Of a stretch of DNA of 64,000 nt, positions 42,631 to 51,809 are shown in pieces. The DNA comes from Haloferax prahovense DSM 18310 (GTDB taxonomy: Archaea; Halobacteriota; Halobacteria; Halobacteriales; Haloferacaceae). The stretch lies in contig NZ_AOLG01000058.1 of assembly GCF_000336815.1 (NCBI RefSeq), positions 10,224-74,223 on the forward strand, given 5' to 3'. The translations under genes and the position numbers were made by a program. Under the pieces are notes generated by a model. It was not told the origin of the DNA, did not search any database, and saw nothing but the letters and a program-made list of their open reading frames with translations. Every line of letters starts with the position of its first letter. Position 1 is the stretch's first letter.

Positions 42631-44466
42631 ATGTCCAACACGCGAATCGACACGGCGACGCTCCTGACGCTCACCTTCGTGGTGTCGTTCTGTAGCTTCG
42701 CCTACGAGTTCGTCTACTCCGAACTGCTGACAGTGATGTACGGCGGGACGGTCACCCAGTACGTCATCACGGTCGGGCTGTACTTCTTCAGCCTCGGCAT
42801 CGGCGCGGCGCTCTCGGACGACCTCGACGGCGCGAACCTCGGTGGGAACTTCTTCCGCACCGAGGTGCTCCTGGCCGCGGCCGCACCCGCGGGCTTCCTG
42901 CTCATCGTCGGTCTCAACAGCGTCCGCATCCCGCAGGCGGTGCCCGCGGAGGTCATCTGGACCGTCGCCCGCCTCCCCGTCGTCGTCGTCGGATTCCTCT
43001 CGGGGTTCGAACTCCCGCTTTTGACCCGCATGTTCGACGAACTCGACGACGACGGGTCGGCGACGCCCTCGTGGCTCCGAACCGCAGGCGCGCGAATCCA
43101 CGATTTCGTCGTCGCCGCTGTCGGTACCCTCTGGACCGTCGAGCGGACCGAGGGCCGCAGAAGCGGGCTGTCTGTCATCCTCGCGATGGACTACGTCGGC
43201 GGCCTCGCCGGTGCCGTCGTCTACGCCCGCGTCCTCTACCCGGGTCTCGGCCTCATCCCGACGATATTCGTGCTGGCGCTCCTCAACGGGGTCGCCGCGC
43301 TCGTCTTCGTCGCCCACTTCGGCGAGTGGTCGTGGTGGCCCTTCAGCGACGCCGCCCCGTCCGCAAGCCCCGCCTCGTCCGCCAGCGCCGCACACGGCGG
43401 GAACGCGACCGACAGCGCCCGAGCCGACCGGTCGCTCTCGGCCGCCCGGGTCTCGAAGACGCTCCTCGTGGTCTGTCTCCTCTTGACGGCGACCTACGCG
43501 GGCGTCGTCGCCAAGCACGACGTCGCCGACGAGCGCCTGTCGCAACTCTACCTCGAACAGCAGATAGAAAACGAGTATCCGCCGGGCGCGATGCGCGCGA
43601 CGGTCACCTCACAGGAGACGACCGCCTACCAGCACGTCATCAGATACAACCGCACGTGGACCGGCACCGGCCCGAACCCGCACTTCGACGGGCGGACGGA
43701 ACAGTGCCTCCGCCTCGGCGCGGCCGTCCAACTCTGCGAGAGTTGGGCCGACAGCTACCATCGGGGGCTAGTCGACGTGCCGATGTCGCTGGTCGAACCC
43801 GGCCCGGAGACCAAGGTACTCGTCGTCGGCGGCGGCGACTGGATTGCCATCGACCACCTGCGGGAGTACGGCGTCACCGTCGACCACGTCGACCTCGACG
43901 GCGAGTTCATGCGCGACGCGAAGACGGACCCCTTCTTCGGCCGCTGGCACGACGACGCCCACGAGTACGACCGGCTGAACACGACGGTCGCCGACGGCTA
44001 CCGGTACCTCCAAGAGACGAACGAGACGTACGACCTCGTGTTGCTCGACGTGCCCGGCGCGACCGACGACGACCTGCTCACGCTCTACTCGACCGAGTTC
44101 TACCGCTCCGTCCGGACCCACCTCTCCGAGGACGGCGTCGCGGTGACGTGGGGCTACTCGCCCGACGCCTACCCCGAACACCACAAGGCGTTCGTCAACA
44201 CCGTCGGGGCCGCGGGTTTCACCCAAGAACTTTCCTACTGGGTGCGCGAGGACCTCGACGACGACGGCGAGACCGAGCGCGTCGAGCAGTTCTACGTGCT
44301 CGCGCCCGGCGACCGGCCCCGGCTCACCGGCGACGGCGCGACCCGGTACGTCCGCGCCCGCGAGGAGCGCTACGGCTCCGCCGAGTGGCACGCGGTCCCG
44401 CACTACCGCGGCGTCCGCGAGAACTCCATCTTCCACCCGAACTACGACATCCTCGTCGACACCTGA
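42631..44466 (+). CDS. Membrane-embedded spermidine-synthase-like protein
   Basis: A 611-residue protein in two parts. Residues 1-290 carry about seven membrane helices (VVSFCSFAYEFVYSELLTVM at the start). Residues 300-611 are a SAM-binding Rossmann domain of spermidine-synthase type: ETTAYQHVIRYNRTW, VLVVGGGDWIAIDHLREYGV (the GGGDW...REY nucleotide loop), HVDLDGEF, YDLVLLDVPGATDDDLLTLY and YRSVRTHLSEDG. Such membrane aminopropyltransferase fusions occur in many bacteria and archaea; the substrate is unknown and may be a putrescine- or agmatine-like amine. It is followed within 7 bp by the DUF2617-like gene. Confidence 0.88.
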   Translation: MSNTRIDTATLLTLTFVVSFCSFAYEFVYSELLTVMYGGTVTQYVITVGLYFFSLGIGAALSDDLDGANLGGNFFRTEVLLAAAAPAGFLLIVGLNSVRIPQAVPAEVIWTVARLPVVVVGFLSGFELPLLTRMFDELDDDGSATPSWLRTAGARIHDFVVAAVGTLWTVERTEGRRSGLSVILAMDYVGGLAGAVVYARVLYPGLGLIPTIFVLALLNGVAALVFVAHFGEWSWWPFSDAAPSASPASSASAAHGGNATDSARADRSLSAARVSKTLLVVCLLLTATYAGVVAKHDVADERLSQLYLEQQIENEYPPGAMRATVTSQETTAYQHVIRYNRTWTGTGPNPHFDGRTEQCLRLGAAVQLCESWADSYHRGLVDVPMSLVEPGPETKVLVVGGGDWIAIDHLREYGVTVDHVDLDGEFMRDAKTDPFFGRWHDDAHEYDRLNTTVADGYRYLQETNETYDLVLLDVPGATDDDLLTLYSTEFYRSVRTHLSEDGVAVTWGYSPDAYPEHHKAFVNTVGAAGFTQELSYWVREDLDDDGETERVEQFYVLAPGDRPRLTGDGATRYVRAREERYGSAEWHAVPHYRGVRENSIFHPNYDILVDT

Positions 44467-44472
44467 TTTCCC

Positions 44473-45003
44473 ATGCCCTCCCAACCACCTTCCACCACCG
44501 AACCGCCCGCCGCCTCCGACCCGTCTCCGCCGGCCGAGACACCGACCGAACTGTACTTCGGCTACAGCGCCGACGCGCCAGACCTGACGACCGTGGACGT
44601 GAAGACGGTCTCCCCGGCGACGCTCGCGGGCGAACCGGCGGTCCTCACCGTCATCGGCGAGTCCCACTACGTCGGCCTGCCGGCGCTCGACTTCCACGAG
44701 CTGTGTTCGTGCAAGCCGCTGCCGCACGAACGGACGCACGAGACGCCGCTTTCCGTCGGCTCGGAACGCGAGTTCAGCTTCGAGAGCGACCGACTCGACG
44801 CCCAAACAGTCGTCGAAGGCCGGCCGCTTGACGCCTTCCCCGGTCCGGACGACGCGACCGTCGCCTATCGGTTCGGCCCGGAGGCGTGGACCACCATCCG
44901 CGTCGGCGACGGCGGCTACGAGACGTACCACACCTACCCGGAGCACGACCTCGCGCTGTACACCGAGACGACGATGACGCCCGAACGAGAGGCTCAGCGA
45001 TGA
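44473..45003 (+). CDS. DUF2617-like protein
   Basis: A 176-residue protein. The first 25 residues are Pro/Ser-rich linker. The body has LYFGYSADAPDLTTVDVKTV, VIGESHYVGLPALDFHEL and a C-terminal AWTTIRVGDGGYETYHTYPE, which resembles the DUF2617 domain that accompanies spermidine-synthase genes in bacteria. No signal. It starts 6 bp after the synthase stop and ends 22 bp before the next gene, indicating one transcript. Confidence 0.6.
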   Translation: MPSQPPSTTEPPAASDPSPPAETPTELYFGYSADAPDLTTVDVKTVSPATLAGEPAVLTVIGESHYVGLPALDFHELCSCKPLPHERTHETPLSVGSEREFSFESDRLDAQTVVEGRPLDAFPGPDDATVAYRFGPEAWTTIRVGDGGYETYHTYPEHDLALYTETTMTPEREAQR

Positions 45004-45025
45004 CTCCCGAACGAACTACCCAACG

Positions 45026-45982
45026 ATGACCCGAAACGCCACCACCTACGACGGCGACGTGACGCTCAACGGCTCCGAACGCCCCCCGGTCGAACTCCGC
45101 GACCCAGCGGACGTGTTCGTCGGCGGCGCGAGCGTCGCCGGCGACCTCACCGTGCAGAACGCCGAGTACGTCTTCACCCACGCGCCGGTGACCGACGACG
45201 CGGCCGTCGGCGACGCGACCGTCGAGACCGAAATTCGCGGCAGCCTCGAAGACGGCTACGTCCAGTCGGTCGACGGCGACGTGCTCCTCGGCGACGCCGA
45301 AGACGTGTTCATCGCGGCCGCCGCCGCCGACGGTGCGGTCTCGGCACCCGGTGCGGAGAACGTCTACGCGGGCGAGGCGACGCCCGGCGCCGCTCCCGAC
45401 GACTACGACGTGTCCACCTTCGGCTGGAAGCAGTCGGGGAGCGCGACCGACCCCGATACCGGCGTCTACGCGGTCGGCATGGCCCACGACATCGACCTCA
45501 CGAAGGTCAACTCCGACGTGGAACTCTACCTCGTCGGCCACGGCCACGAGGTGCGGGTCGAGGGCCGGGGCGCGGCGGTCTCCGTCCACTTCGTCGGCTA
45601 CGACAACACCGTCAGCGTCGGGCCGTACCTCGCGTCGAGCGTCGAGACCGACACCGGGTTCGACAACGCGGTCGACGCCGACCCCTACCCCGCCGAGGAC
45701 CTCGTCGAGATGTCCCGAAGCGAGGCCTACTCGAACGCCGGGTTCGGCCGCCGCAAGGTGACGTTCCAAGAGCCGGCCGACGGCGACGAGTGGTGTCCGA
45801 ACTGCGGCAAGCCCGCCGAGGCCATCATCGAGCGCCACCAGATGGAGGCCTTCTTCCTCTTCGGCTGGCCGCTTTGGACCTTCGAGCAGAGCACCAACCC
45901 CGCCCGCGAGTGCGAACACTGCTCGCCCAACGCGATTCACGCCGAACTCTCGGCGTCCGAGCGCCGCGAGATATTCGACTGA
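45026..45982 (+). CDS. Beta-repeat protein with C-terminal zinc ribbon
   Basis: A 318-residue protein. The first 245 residues are a run of short beta strands (VELRDPADVFVGGASVAGDL, VQSVDGDVLLGDAEDVFIAA, AVSVHFVGYDNTVSVGPYLA), fitting a small beta-helix with a turn of about 20-24 residues. Residues 255-318 hold CPNCGKPAEA and CEHCSPNAIHA with a short hydrophobic stretch (MEAFFLFGWPLWTFEQ) between, forming a treble-clef/zinc ribbon. It may bind a partner or membrane protein in the cluster. It lies between the DUF2617-like gene and the channel gene. Confidence 0.75.
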   Translation: MTRNATTYDGDVTLNGSERPPVELRDPADVFVGGASVAGDLTVQNAEYVFTHAPVTDDAAVGDATVETEIRGSLEDGYVQSVDGDVLLGDAEDVFIAAAAADGAVSAPGAENVYAGEATPGAAPDDYDVSTFGWKQSGSATDPDTGVYAVGMAHDIDLTKVNSDVELYLVGHGHEVRVEGRGAAVSVHFVGYDNTVSVGPYLASSVETDTGFDNAVDADPYPAEDLVEMSRSEAYSNAGFGRRKVTFQEPADGDEWCPNCGKPAEAIIERHQMEAFFLFGWPLWTFEQSTNPARECEHCSPNAIHAELSASERREIFD

Positions 45983-46153
45983 CGCCGACGGCGGTCCGAA
46001 GATATATATCAAAACACCAGACAATGTTGCACATACGACTGTCCGCGCGTTCGACCGTCGCCCCGAAGACCGAACGCGCCCGCCGGGTCTGCACCCTCAG
46101 CTGCACCCGCCACACCCGCTGTCCCCGGCACACCCGTCCGCCCCTCCCCAGCC

Positions 46154-48487
46154 ATGTCGAGAAATGAGTCCACGCCGGCGTTGATGTCCTCCTCGTCGTG
46201 CCGGTACACGTTCGACCCGTCGGTCCAGACCGACGCCCACCTCCAGACGACGTGGGAGTGCCCGCACGAAGCCCACCCCGAAAGCGAGTTCTGCGTGTTC
46301 CACATGAGCCGCGACGAGCGCGCCTCGCTCGACGTGACCGGCGACGACATCGTCGGCGAACTCCGGGCGAACCTCCAGTCGCCCGACACCCGCGTCAACG
46401 AGTACGTCGGCGCGGACCTCCCGCACCTTTCGCTCACCTACCAGGACATCAACGGCGCGACGAACCACGTCCTCAACTTCCAGCACGCCGACATCGAGGG
46501 GTTGGACCTCACTCACGGCCGCCTCGACCAGGGGTTGATTCTCCGCGAGGCGACGGTCGGCCGCCTCAAACTCGACGAGGCGGTGGTCACCGGCGACGTG
46601 GACGCTCGGGAGGTCACCGTGACCGGCGCGGTGACGACCAACGAGGCGACGTTCGAACAGGACGTCCGCTTTTCGGAGGCGACCTTCCGCGGCGAGGTCC
46701 GCTGCGACGAGACGGTGTTCCAGGGCGACACCAGTTTCGCAGACGCGACGTTCCACAGCACGGCGCGCTTCCGCAACGTCGAGACCAGCGGGAGCAGCCA
46801 CGTCCTCGACGACAACATCACCTTCGCGAACGCGACGTTCCGCGACGACGCGAGTTTCAGACAGGCCATTTTCAATTACGTGACGTTCGAGGGCGCGCGG
46901 TTCACCGCGGGGTCGGATTTCGAGCACGTCGAGTTCGAGGGCGACGCGCGGTTCGACGGCGTCCGCTTCGACGAGATGGCCGACTTCGACGAGGCGCGGT
47001 TCGACGACGACGCGAGCTTCGCCGACGCCCGGTTCATGCAGTTGGCCGAGTTCCGCGGCGTCGAGTTCAACGGCGGGAGCCGGACGACCCACGACGACGT
47101 GACGTTCGAGGGCGCGACGTTCGAGGGCGAAGCGGACTACAAGCTCGCGCGATTCCGTTATTCGGACTTCAAGGACGCCGTGTTCAAGGGCGCGGTCAAC
47201 TTCGACCGCGCGACGTTCACCGCCCGCACCGACTGCTATCGCCTCCGCGTCGACGGCGCGTTCGACCTCTCTTTGGCGTCGTTCGGCGGGCAGGCGAACT
47301 TCGACGAGAGCGAGTTCCGCGACGCCGTCGTCGCCGAGGAGACGACGTTCGGGTGCGACGCCTCGTTCGAGGGGGTCGAGTTCGAAGCGAACGCTCGGTT
47401 CGGCGAGGCCCGGTTCGAAGAGGACGTGAGCTTCAAGACCGCGGCGTTCCACGGCCTCGCCTCCTTCCGCGGGGCGTTCTTCGAGGGCGAACTGCAGCAC
47501 CTCGAAGCCAACGCCTCGTTCAACGAGGCGACCTTCGAAGCCGGCGCGGAGTTCGAGGCGGCGAACTTCACGAGCGCGTCGTTCTGGGAGACGACGTTCC
47601 ACGACCGGGCGGACTTCCGGCAGTCTGATTTCGAGACGGCGCGCTTCCGCGTGCTCGTCGGCGACCGCGACACCTACCTCGACTTCACCGACGCGACGCT
47701 CTCCGGCGGCACGATTTCGCAGGGCTCCGGCGAGCCGACGCCGTACGACCTCACCCGCGCGACCATCGGCGACCTGACGCTGGAGGGCGACGGCAACGAA
47801 CACCAGCTTTTGGACCACTTCCGCTTCTGTCTCACCGAGTTCGACCGCTTCGACTTCAGCGACCACCACGGCTACCTCGAACGCAACGACTGGACCATCC
47901 ACGACTTCGTCGGCAACGGCGCGACCGGCCAGTTCGCCGTGGAACTGACGCCTGATATCATCGAAGAAACGTACCGGAAGGCGCAGGACAGCGCCAACGC
48001 CGTCGGCGACACCCCGGCGAGCCGCGAGTTCGAGTTCAAGCGCTACTACTACAACCGCCAGAAGAACTTCGACATCATCCTCAACGAGTACTCGCTGAAC
48101 ACGTGGGCCCGCGGCAAGAAGGTCGCCAGCGTGGGACTGAACACGCTCATGCAGGTCACCTGCGGCTACGGTAACCGCCTCCCGCGAATCGCGGCGTTCA
48201 CGTTCCTCCTTCCGGCGCTGTTCGGACTGTGTTACGCCCTCGGCGGGCCGTTTCTGACGCAGGCTGGGAGCGTCTTCGACCCCGCCGCCGTCGACAAGAC
48301 GACGATGGAGGTGCTCTTCGACAACGTCTACTACAGCTACATCAGCTTCAGCACGGTCGGCTACGGCGACATCAACCCGCTCGGCCCGGCGGCGCGCGTG
48401 CTCGCGGCGAGTCAGGGGATGTTGAACGGGCTGTTCTTCACCCTGCTCACGTTCACGCTGTTCAAGCGCGTGCTCGGCGGGAGCTAA
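46154..48487 (+). CDS. Pentapeptide-repeat protein with C-terminal ion-channel pore
   Basis: A 777-residue protein. Residues 1-60 are Cys/His-rich (SSSCRYTF, WECPHEAHPESEFCVFH), possibly a zinc site. Residues about 80-570 are pentapeptide repeats of the form A-[NDF]-[FL]-x-x, such as ATFEQDVRFSEATFRGEVRC and ARFTAGSDFEHVEFEGDARF, forming a right-handed beta-helix. Residues 660-777 have two membrane helices flanking a pore helix with the K+-selectivity filter TVGYGD (residues 734-739). This is a two-TM potassium-type channel with a long regulatory helix. It ends the cluster and would pass potassium or a similar cation under control of the other proteins. Confidence 0.93.
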   Translation: MSRNESTPALMSSSSCRYTFDPSVQTDAHLQTTWECPHEAHPESEFCVFHMSRDERASLDVTGDDIVGELRANLQSPDTRVNEYVGADLPHLSLTYQDINGATNHVLNFQHADIEGLDLTHGRLDQGLILREATVGRLKLDEAVVTGDVDAREVTVTGAVTTNEATFEQDVRFSEATFRGEVRCDETVFQGDTSFADATFHSTARFRNVETSGSSHVLDDNITFANATFRDDASFRQAIFNYVTFEGARFTAGSDFEHVEFEGDARFDGVRFDEMADFDEARFDDDASFADARFMQLAEFRGVEFNGGSRTTHDDVTFEGATFEGEADYKLARFRYSDFKDAVFKGAVNFDRATFTARTDCYRLRVDGAFDLSLASFGGQANFDESEFRDAVVAEETTFGCDASFEGVEFEANARFGEARFEEDVSFKTAAFHGLASFRGAFFEGELQHLEANASFNEATFEAGAEFEAANFTSASFWETTFHDRADFRQSDFETARFRVLVGDRDTYLDFTDATLSGGTISQGSGEPTPYDLTRATIGDLTLEGDGNEHQLLDHFRFCLTEFDRFDFSDHHGYLERNDWTIHDFVGNGATGQFAVELTPDIIEETYRKAQDSANAVGDTPASREFEFKRYYYNRQKNFDIILNEYSLNTWARGKKVASVGLNTLMQVTCGYGNRLPRIAAFTFLLPALFGLCYALGGPFLTQAGSVFDPAAVDKTTMEVLFDNVYYSYISFSTVGYGDINPLGPAARVLAASQGMLNGLFFTLLTFTLFKRVLGGS

Positions 48488-48511
48488 TCGGGCCGGGTCC
48501 GCGTCCTGTCC

Positions 48512-49342
48512 TCACTCGTCCGACCGCTCGTACACGTCCGGACGCGCGTGCTGGAGCGTCTGCATATCGCGGCGGATATCGTCCAGGTGCGACAGGTCGA
48601 TAGTCGCCGTGACGACCTCCTCGCGGTCCTGCGCCTTCGAAACCACGTTCCCCCACGGGTCGACGACGAGCGTGCGGCCGTAGGTCTCGACCCACGATGG
48701 CTTGTCGCCGATTTGGCCGGGCGCGATGACGTACGCCTGATTCTCGATGGCGCGGGCGCGAAGCAGCGGCTCCCAGTGGTCTTTTCCGGTGTGCATCGTG
48801 AACGCCGCGGGGACGAGAAGGACGTTCGCGCCGGACTGCGCCATCGTTCGGTAAAGCTCCGGAAACCGGAGGTCGTAGCAGATAGAGAGGCCGAACGTCG
48901 CGAGGTCGGTGTCGACCGTCACCGCCCGGTCGCCGGGGGCGACGTGGTCGGACTCGCGGTGTTCGACGCTCCCGCCGATTTCGATGTCGAACAGGTGGAC
49001 CTTCCGGTAGGTGTCGAGCACCTCGCCGCTCGGGCCGATGAGCGCCGACGTGTTGTAGACCCGGTCGCTGTTCGGAATCCGTTCGAAGAAACTCCCCGTG
49101 TGGACGAAGACGCCGTGTTCGCGGGCCTTCTCCGAGAACCGTCGTACGGTGGGTCCGTCAAGCGGCTCTGCGACCTCGGCGAACCGCTCTTCCGGGCCGA
49201 TAAAGGTCGTCATCTCCGGGAACGCCACGAAGTCCGCACCGTCGGACGCGGCCTCGTCGAGGAGGCCGAGCGCCCGCTCAACGTTCGCCGCCTTGTCGTC
49301 TCGCGAGTCTAGCTGGCACGCGGCCGCCACGAATCGGGACAT
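48512..49342 (-). CDS. Carbon-nitrogen hydrolase (nitrilase superfamily, Nit/omega-amidase type)
   Basis: A 276-residue nitrilase-fold enzyme with the Glu-Lys-Cys triad: FVAFPEMTTF (Glu), TYRKVHLFDI (Lys) and LSICYDLRFPELYR (Cys). It also has DPWGNVVSKA near the C terminus. Members hydrolyse small amides such as omega-amides of 2-oxo acids or deaminated glutathione. It faces the channel gene (25 bp gap between stops). The substrate is not determined. Confidence 0.95.
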   Translation of the reverse strand: MSRFVAAACQLDSRDDKAANVERALGLLDEAASDGADFVAFPEMTTFIGPEERFAEVAEPLDGPTVRRFSEKAREHGVFVHTGSFFERIPNSDRVYNTSALIGPSGEVLDTYRKVHLFDIEIGGSVEHRESDHVAPGDRAVTVDTDLATFGLSICYDLRFPELYRTMAQSGANVLLVPAAFTMHTGKDHWEPLLRARAIENQAYVIAPGQIGDKPSWVETYGRTLVVDPWGNVVSKAQDREEVVTATIDLSHLDDIRRDMQTLQHARPDVYERSDE

Positions 49343-49384
49343 CTCGTCGGGAGGCTACGTGGACCGACGATATGGTAGTCACGG

Positions 49385-49738
49385 TTACTCGCTCGGGTCG
49401 AACTCGAGGTAGACCAGTCGCTCGTCGCCGACCGTCCATCCGCGGTGTCCCGGCGGGATGGTCGCGGCGCAGCCGGCGGCAATCTCCGTCTGCGTCCCGT
49501 CGTCCAGTTCGAGGCCAAGCGTCCCCGAAACGACGTAGATGTCATGGGCGTTCTGGCAGTAGGCGGCTTCCGCTCCATCGTGGTCGGCTTCCGCTCCCCA
49601 TTCCGGCTCCAGCGTCGCTCGCGTGACCGCCACGTCGCTTAGGTCGACCGACTCCGTGCGGCCGGCTTCGAGCGCTGTCGGGTTTGTGTCGGAAAGCTCT
49701 GTGACGACCAGCTCGTCAACTTCTGTACTGTCTGCCAT
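49385..49738 (-). CDS. Cupin-domain protein
   Basis: A 117-residue single-domain cupin with YVVSGTLGLELDDGTQTEIA and CAATIPPGHRGWTVGDERLV, the two beta-barrel motifs. The metal-binding histidines are reduced (the first motif has AHDIYVV, second PPGHRGW), so metal binding is uncertain. The start at 49738 is chosen over upstream in-frame codons because the AT-rich region 49740-49900 is non-coding in character. It may bind a small ligand. Confidence 0.85.
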   Translation of the reverse strand: MADSTEVDELVVTELSDTNPTALEAGRTESVDLSDVAVTRATLEPEWGAEADHDGAEAAYCQNAHDIYVVSGTLGLELDDGTQTEIAAGCAATIPPGHRGWTVGDERLVYLEFDPSE

Positions 49739-49973
49739 GGAAGACGTTCTCCGGGGATAGTCGTCTCTTTTGTCGCTACTGAAACTCGCGACAGAAATAT
49801 AAAAATGTTTATCACTATGTGTTAATATACAAATTCCGACAGCATTTGACGAGTGCTCTGTCGGCTCGACGGTCTTCCGTCTGGAATGGTGTCCGGTGCG
49901 ACCTAGAAGCCGACTCCGAATCGGCAACCTCTGCCAAGCTATATGAAGTTTCAGCCGAATTACATAGTTGAAT

Positions 49974-50399
49974 ATGGTTTCGACTCCTCGCGTTCGAGCC
50001 CTCCCCTCGTCGTGGCAATTCGCGTTCGTCGGGGCGGTCGTCTCGCTCCCCGTCAGTACGGTCCTGAACCGACTGCCGAACTCGGAGGCGACCGTCGGTG
50101 CCGGTATCATGATATTCGGGGCGTTCGTCGCGGGCGCTATCGCCGCAGTCCGCTCGGCGGACCCGGACGCCGCCGGACTCCGCGCCGGTTTTCTCGGCGG
50201 CGCGCTCGAACTGCTCGTGTTCATGGTGACGTCGGGAACGACGACGGCGTGGCCGCTGTCCAGAGTCGCGTTCTTCGCACTCGCCAGCGCATCTGTTCTG
50301 TGTCTCGCCCCCGTCTTCGGTCTGGGTTGCGGTCGAGTCGGTGGGTGGGTGGTACGCTCCGTCGCTTCACGGTGGAACTCTACTGCGAGTACGTCGTAG
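49974..50399 (+). CDS. Haloarchaeal membrane protein (DUF5518-like)
   Basis: A 141-residue protein with four hydrophobic helices (SSWQFAFVGAVVSLPVSTVL, VGAGIMIFGAFVAGAIAAV, GLRAGFLGGALELLVFMVTS, FFALASASVLCLAPVFGLGCG). The spacing and Gly-rich small helices are those of the small DUF5518-type haloarchaeal membrane proteins. Function unknown. Divergent from the cupin gene across an AT-rich 235-bp gap. Confidence 0.75.
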   Translation: MVSTPRVRALPSSWQFAFVGAVVSLPVSTVLNRLPNSEATVGAGIMIFGAFVAGAIAAVRSADPDAAGLRAGFLGGALELLVFMVTSGTTTAWPLSRVAFFALASASVLCLAPVFGLGCGRVGGWVVRSVASRWNSTASTS

Positions 50400-50551
50400 C
50401 TTCCTTGTGATTCCTTGTGCAGAATTGCCAAATAATAAAGATACACAGATAACTGATGTGTTGGCTATAATACTCGCTTTTGGGTTCGAACATCGCCTCC
50501 GTTCTCACAGCGAAGTGATTTCGAACTCGTTCAGCAACAATAGTCGCGTTT

Positions 50552-50568
50552 GTTCCTCTGTGGGGAAC
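50552..50568. promoter_or_regulatory. GTTCCC-N5-GGGAAC-type palindrome, copy 1
   Basis: GTTCCT-CTGTG-GGGAAC: matches the consensus of three copies to the right with one mismatch. It lies just past the end of the ThuA gene (stop at 50597). Confidence 0.5.
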
Positions 50569-50596
50569 AGACTCGTTGCGACGCGCGCTCCTGTTC

Positions 50597-51319
50597 TCAC
50601 TCCTCGACGGGTTCGAGCGGGTCGGTTTTCCCCCACCGCGCCGACGCGCCCTCGGTCGGTGTCGCCCACCCGACGGCGTTGTCGATGACTCGCTTGACCT
50701 CGTCCTGGTGGAAGATGGGATACTCCTCGTGGCCCGGTCGGAAGGCGAAGATTCGCCCGCGGCCGCGACGATAGCAGACGCCCGAGCGGAACACGTCGCC
50801 GCCTTCGAACCACGAGATAAAGACGGTTCTGTCTGGTTCCGGGATGTCGTACGGCTCGCCGTAGGTCTCTGTCGCCGGGATGACGAACTGCTCGTCGAGG
50901 CCGTCGGCGATGGGGTGGCCGGGGTCCGCGACCCAGACGCGCTCGCGTTCGCCGCCGTGGCGGTACTTGATGTTGCAGGTCGTGCCCATCAGCCGCGTGA
51001 ACGGTTTCGAGTTCTTCCCCGAGTGCAGCGGGATGAAGCCCATCCCCTCGTGGACGCGGTCGACGACGCGCTCCGCGACGGCGTCCGTCACCTCGTCGTT
51101 GGCGCAGTGGGACCACCAGACTAGCACGTCCGTCGCGTCCAGTGTCTCCTCGTCTAAGCCGTGTTCGGGCTCCTGTAACGTCGCCGTCCGAACCTCGCGG
51201 TCCGGCCCCTCCAGATGTTCCGCGATGGTGCCGTGGATTCCCTTCGGATACCGCTCTGCGACCTCTGGTTCTTCCCGTTCGTGGACGTTCTCGTTCCAGA
51301 CTGTGACTCGTGTCGGCAT
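50597..51319 (-). CDS. ThuA-domain protein (trehalose-utilization family)
   Basis: A 240-residue glutamine-amidotransferase-like protein of the ThuA family: [20 protein letters not shown] at the start, [20 protein letters not shown] and [20 protein letters not shown], then [20 protein letters not shown]. ThuA proteins act with Gfo/Idh dehydrogenases on 3-keto-glycosides or sugars such as trehalose. It has no companion ORFs on its own strand for 500 bp. Palindromes on both sides suggest specific regulation. Confidence 0.92.
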   Translation of the reverse strand: MPTRVTVWNENVHEREEPEVAERYPKGIHGTIAEHLEGPDREVRTATLQEPEHGLDEETLDATDVLVWWSHCANDEVTDAVAERVVDRVHEGMGFIPLHSGKNSKPFTRLMGTTCNIKYRHGGERERVWVADPGHPIADGLDEQFVIPATETYGEPYDIPEPDRTVFISWFEGGDVFRSGVCYRRGRGRIFAFRPGHEEYPIFHQDEVKRVIDNAVGWATPTEGASARWGKTDPLEPVEE

Positions 51320-51394
51320 GCGCCATAGTGTTCGCCTCCGTTGATAAATTCTCCTCCCGAGCGAGATATTGGGTATCAATCGCTGCTCTAAACT

Positions 51395-51411
51395 GTTCCC
51401 CTAAAGGGAAC
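51395..51411. promoter_or_regulatory. GTTCCC-N5-GGGAAC palindrome, copy 2
   Basis: GTTCCC-CTAAA-GGGAAC, a perfect 6-bp inverted repeat with 5-bp spacer, 76 bp upstream of the ThuA start. Confidence 0.6.
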
Positions 51412-51601
51412 TTATTGTCAATTGTCGACACATGGGCTGTAGCTGCAGAATCTGGAATATTGTGGTTTTGAACGCCACGTGACGAGGGAATATCCTCGTT
51501 TTCCCGGCCGACAAGCATTACGATTATATGGTTGTAATCTATCTGCGGAACCGCCTCCTCGATGTTCCCGAGACGGCTTTGAGAATGGTTCTCGATTAAT
51601 A

Positions 51602-51618
51602 ATTCCCAATAGGGGAAC
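51602..51618. promoter_or_regulatory. GTTCCC-N5-GGGAAC palindrome, copy 3
   Basis: ATTCCC-AATAG-GGGAAC, one mismatch from the palindrome. Confidence 0.5.
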
Positions 51619-51728
51619 GCCACTCGACTCGATTCCAACTCTCGTGAGTCACCTCCACGTCGAATCGCCCGCCTCGGACCTCACCAATCCTTCTCTTGAA
51701 TAACTGCCGGTACACCCCGAATATCGTC

Positions 51729-51745
51729 GTTCCCTCGAAGGGAAC
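51729..51745. promoter_or_regulatory. GTTCCC-N5-GGGAAC palindrome, copy 4
   Basis: GTTCCC-TCGAA-GGGAAC, perfect, about 65 bp past the stop codon of the glycosidase-like gene. Confidence 0.6.
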
Positions 51746-51809
51746 GAGAATTGCTATATTGATTTTTCGTGCGCTTCTCCCGAACCCCGCGCGTCGCCGC
51801 CGCGGGACC

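Larger units (their letters stand above)
51320..51809. other. AT-rich intergenic region with three operator-like palindromes
   Basis: 490 bp with no gene. It contains three of the four GTTCCC-N5-GGGAAC elements at 51395, 51602 and 51729, distributed over the ThuA upstream region. The right end joins the stop of the glycosidase-like gene. Confidence 0.6.
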
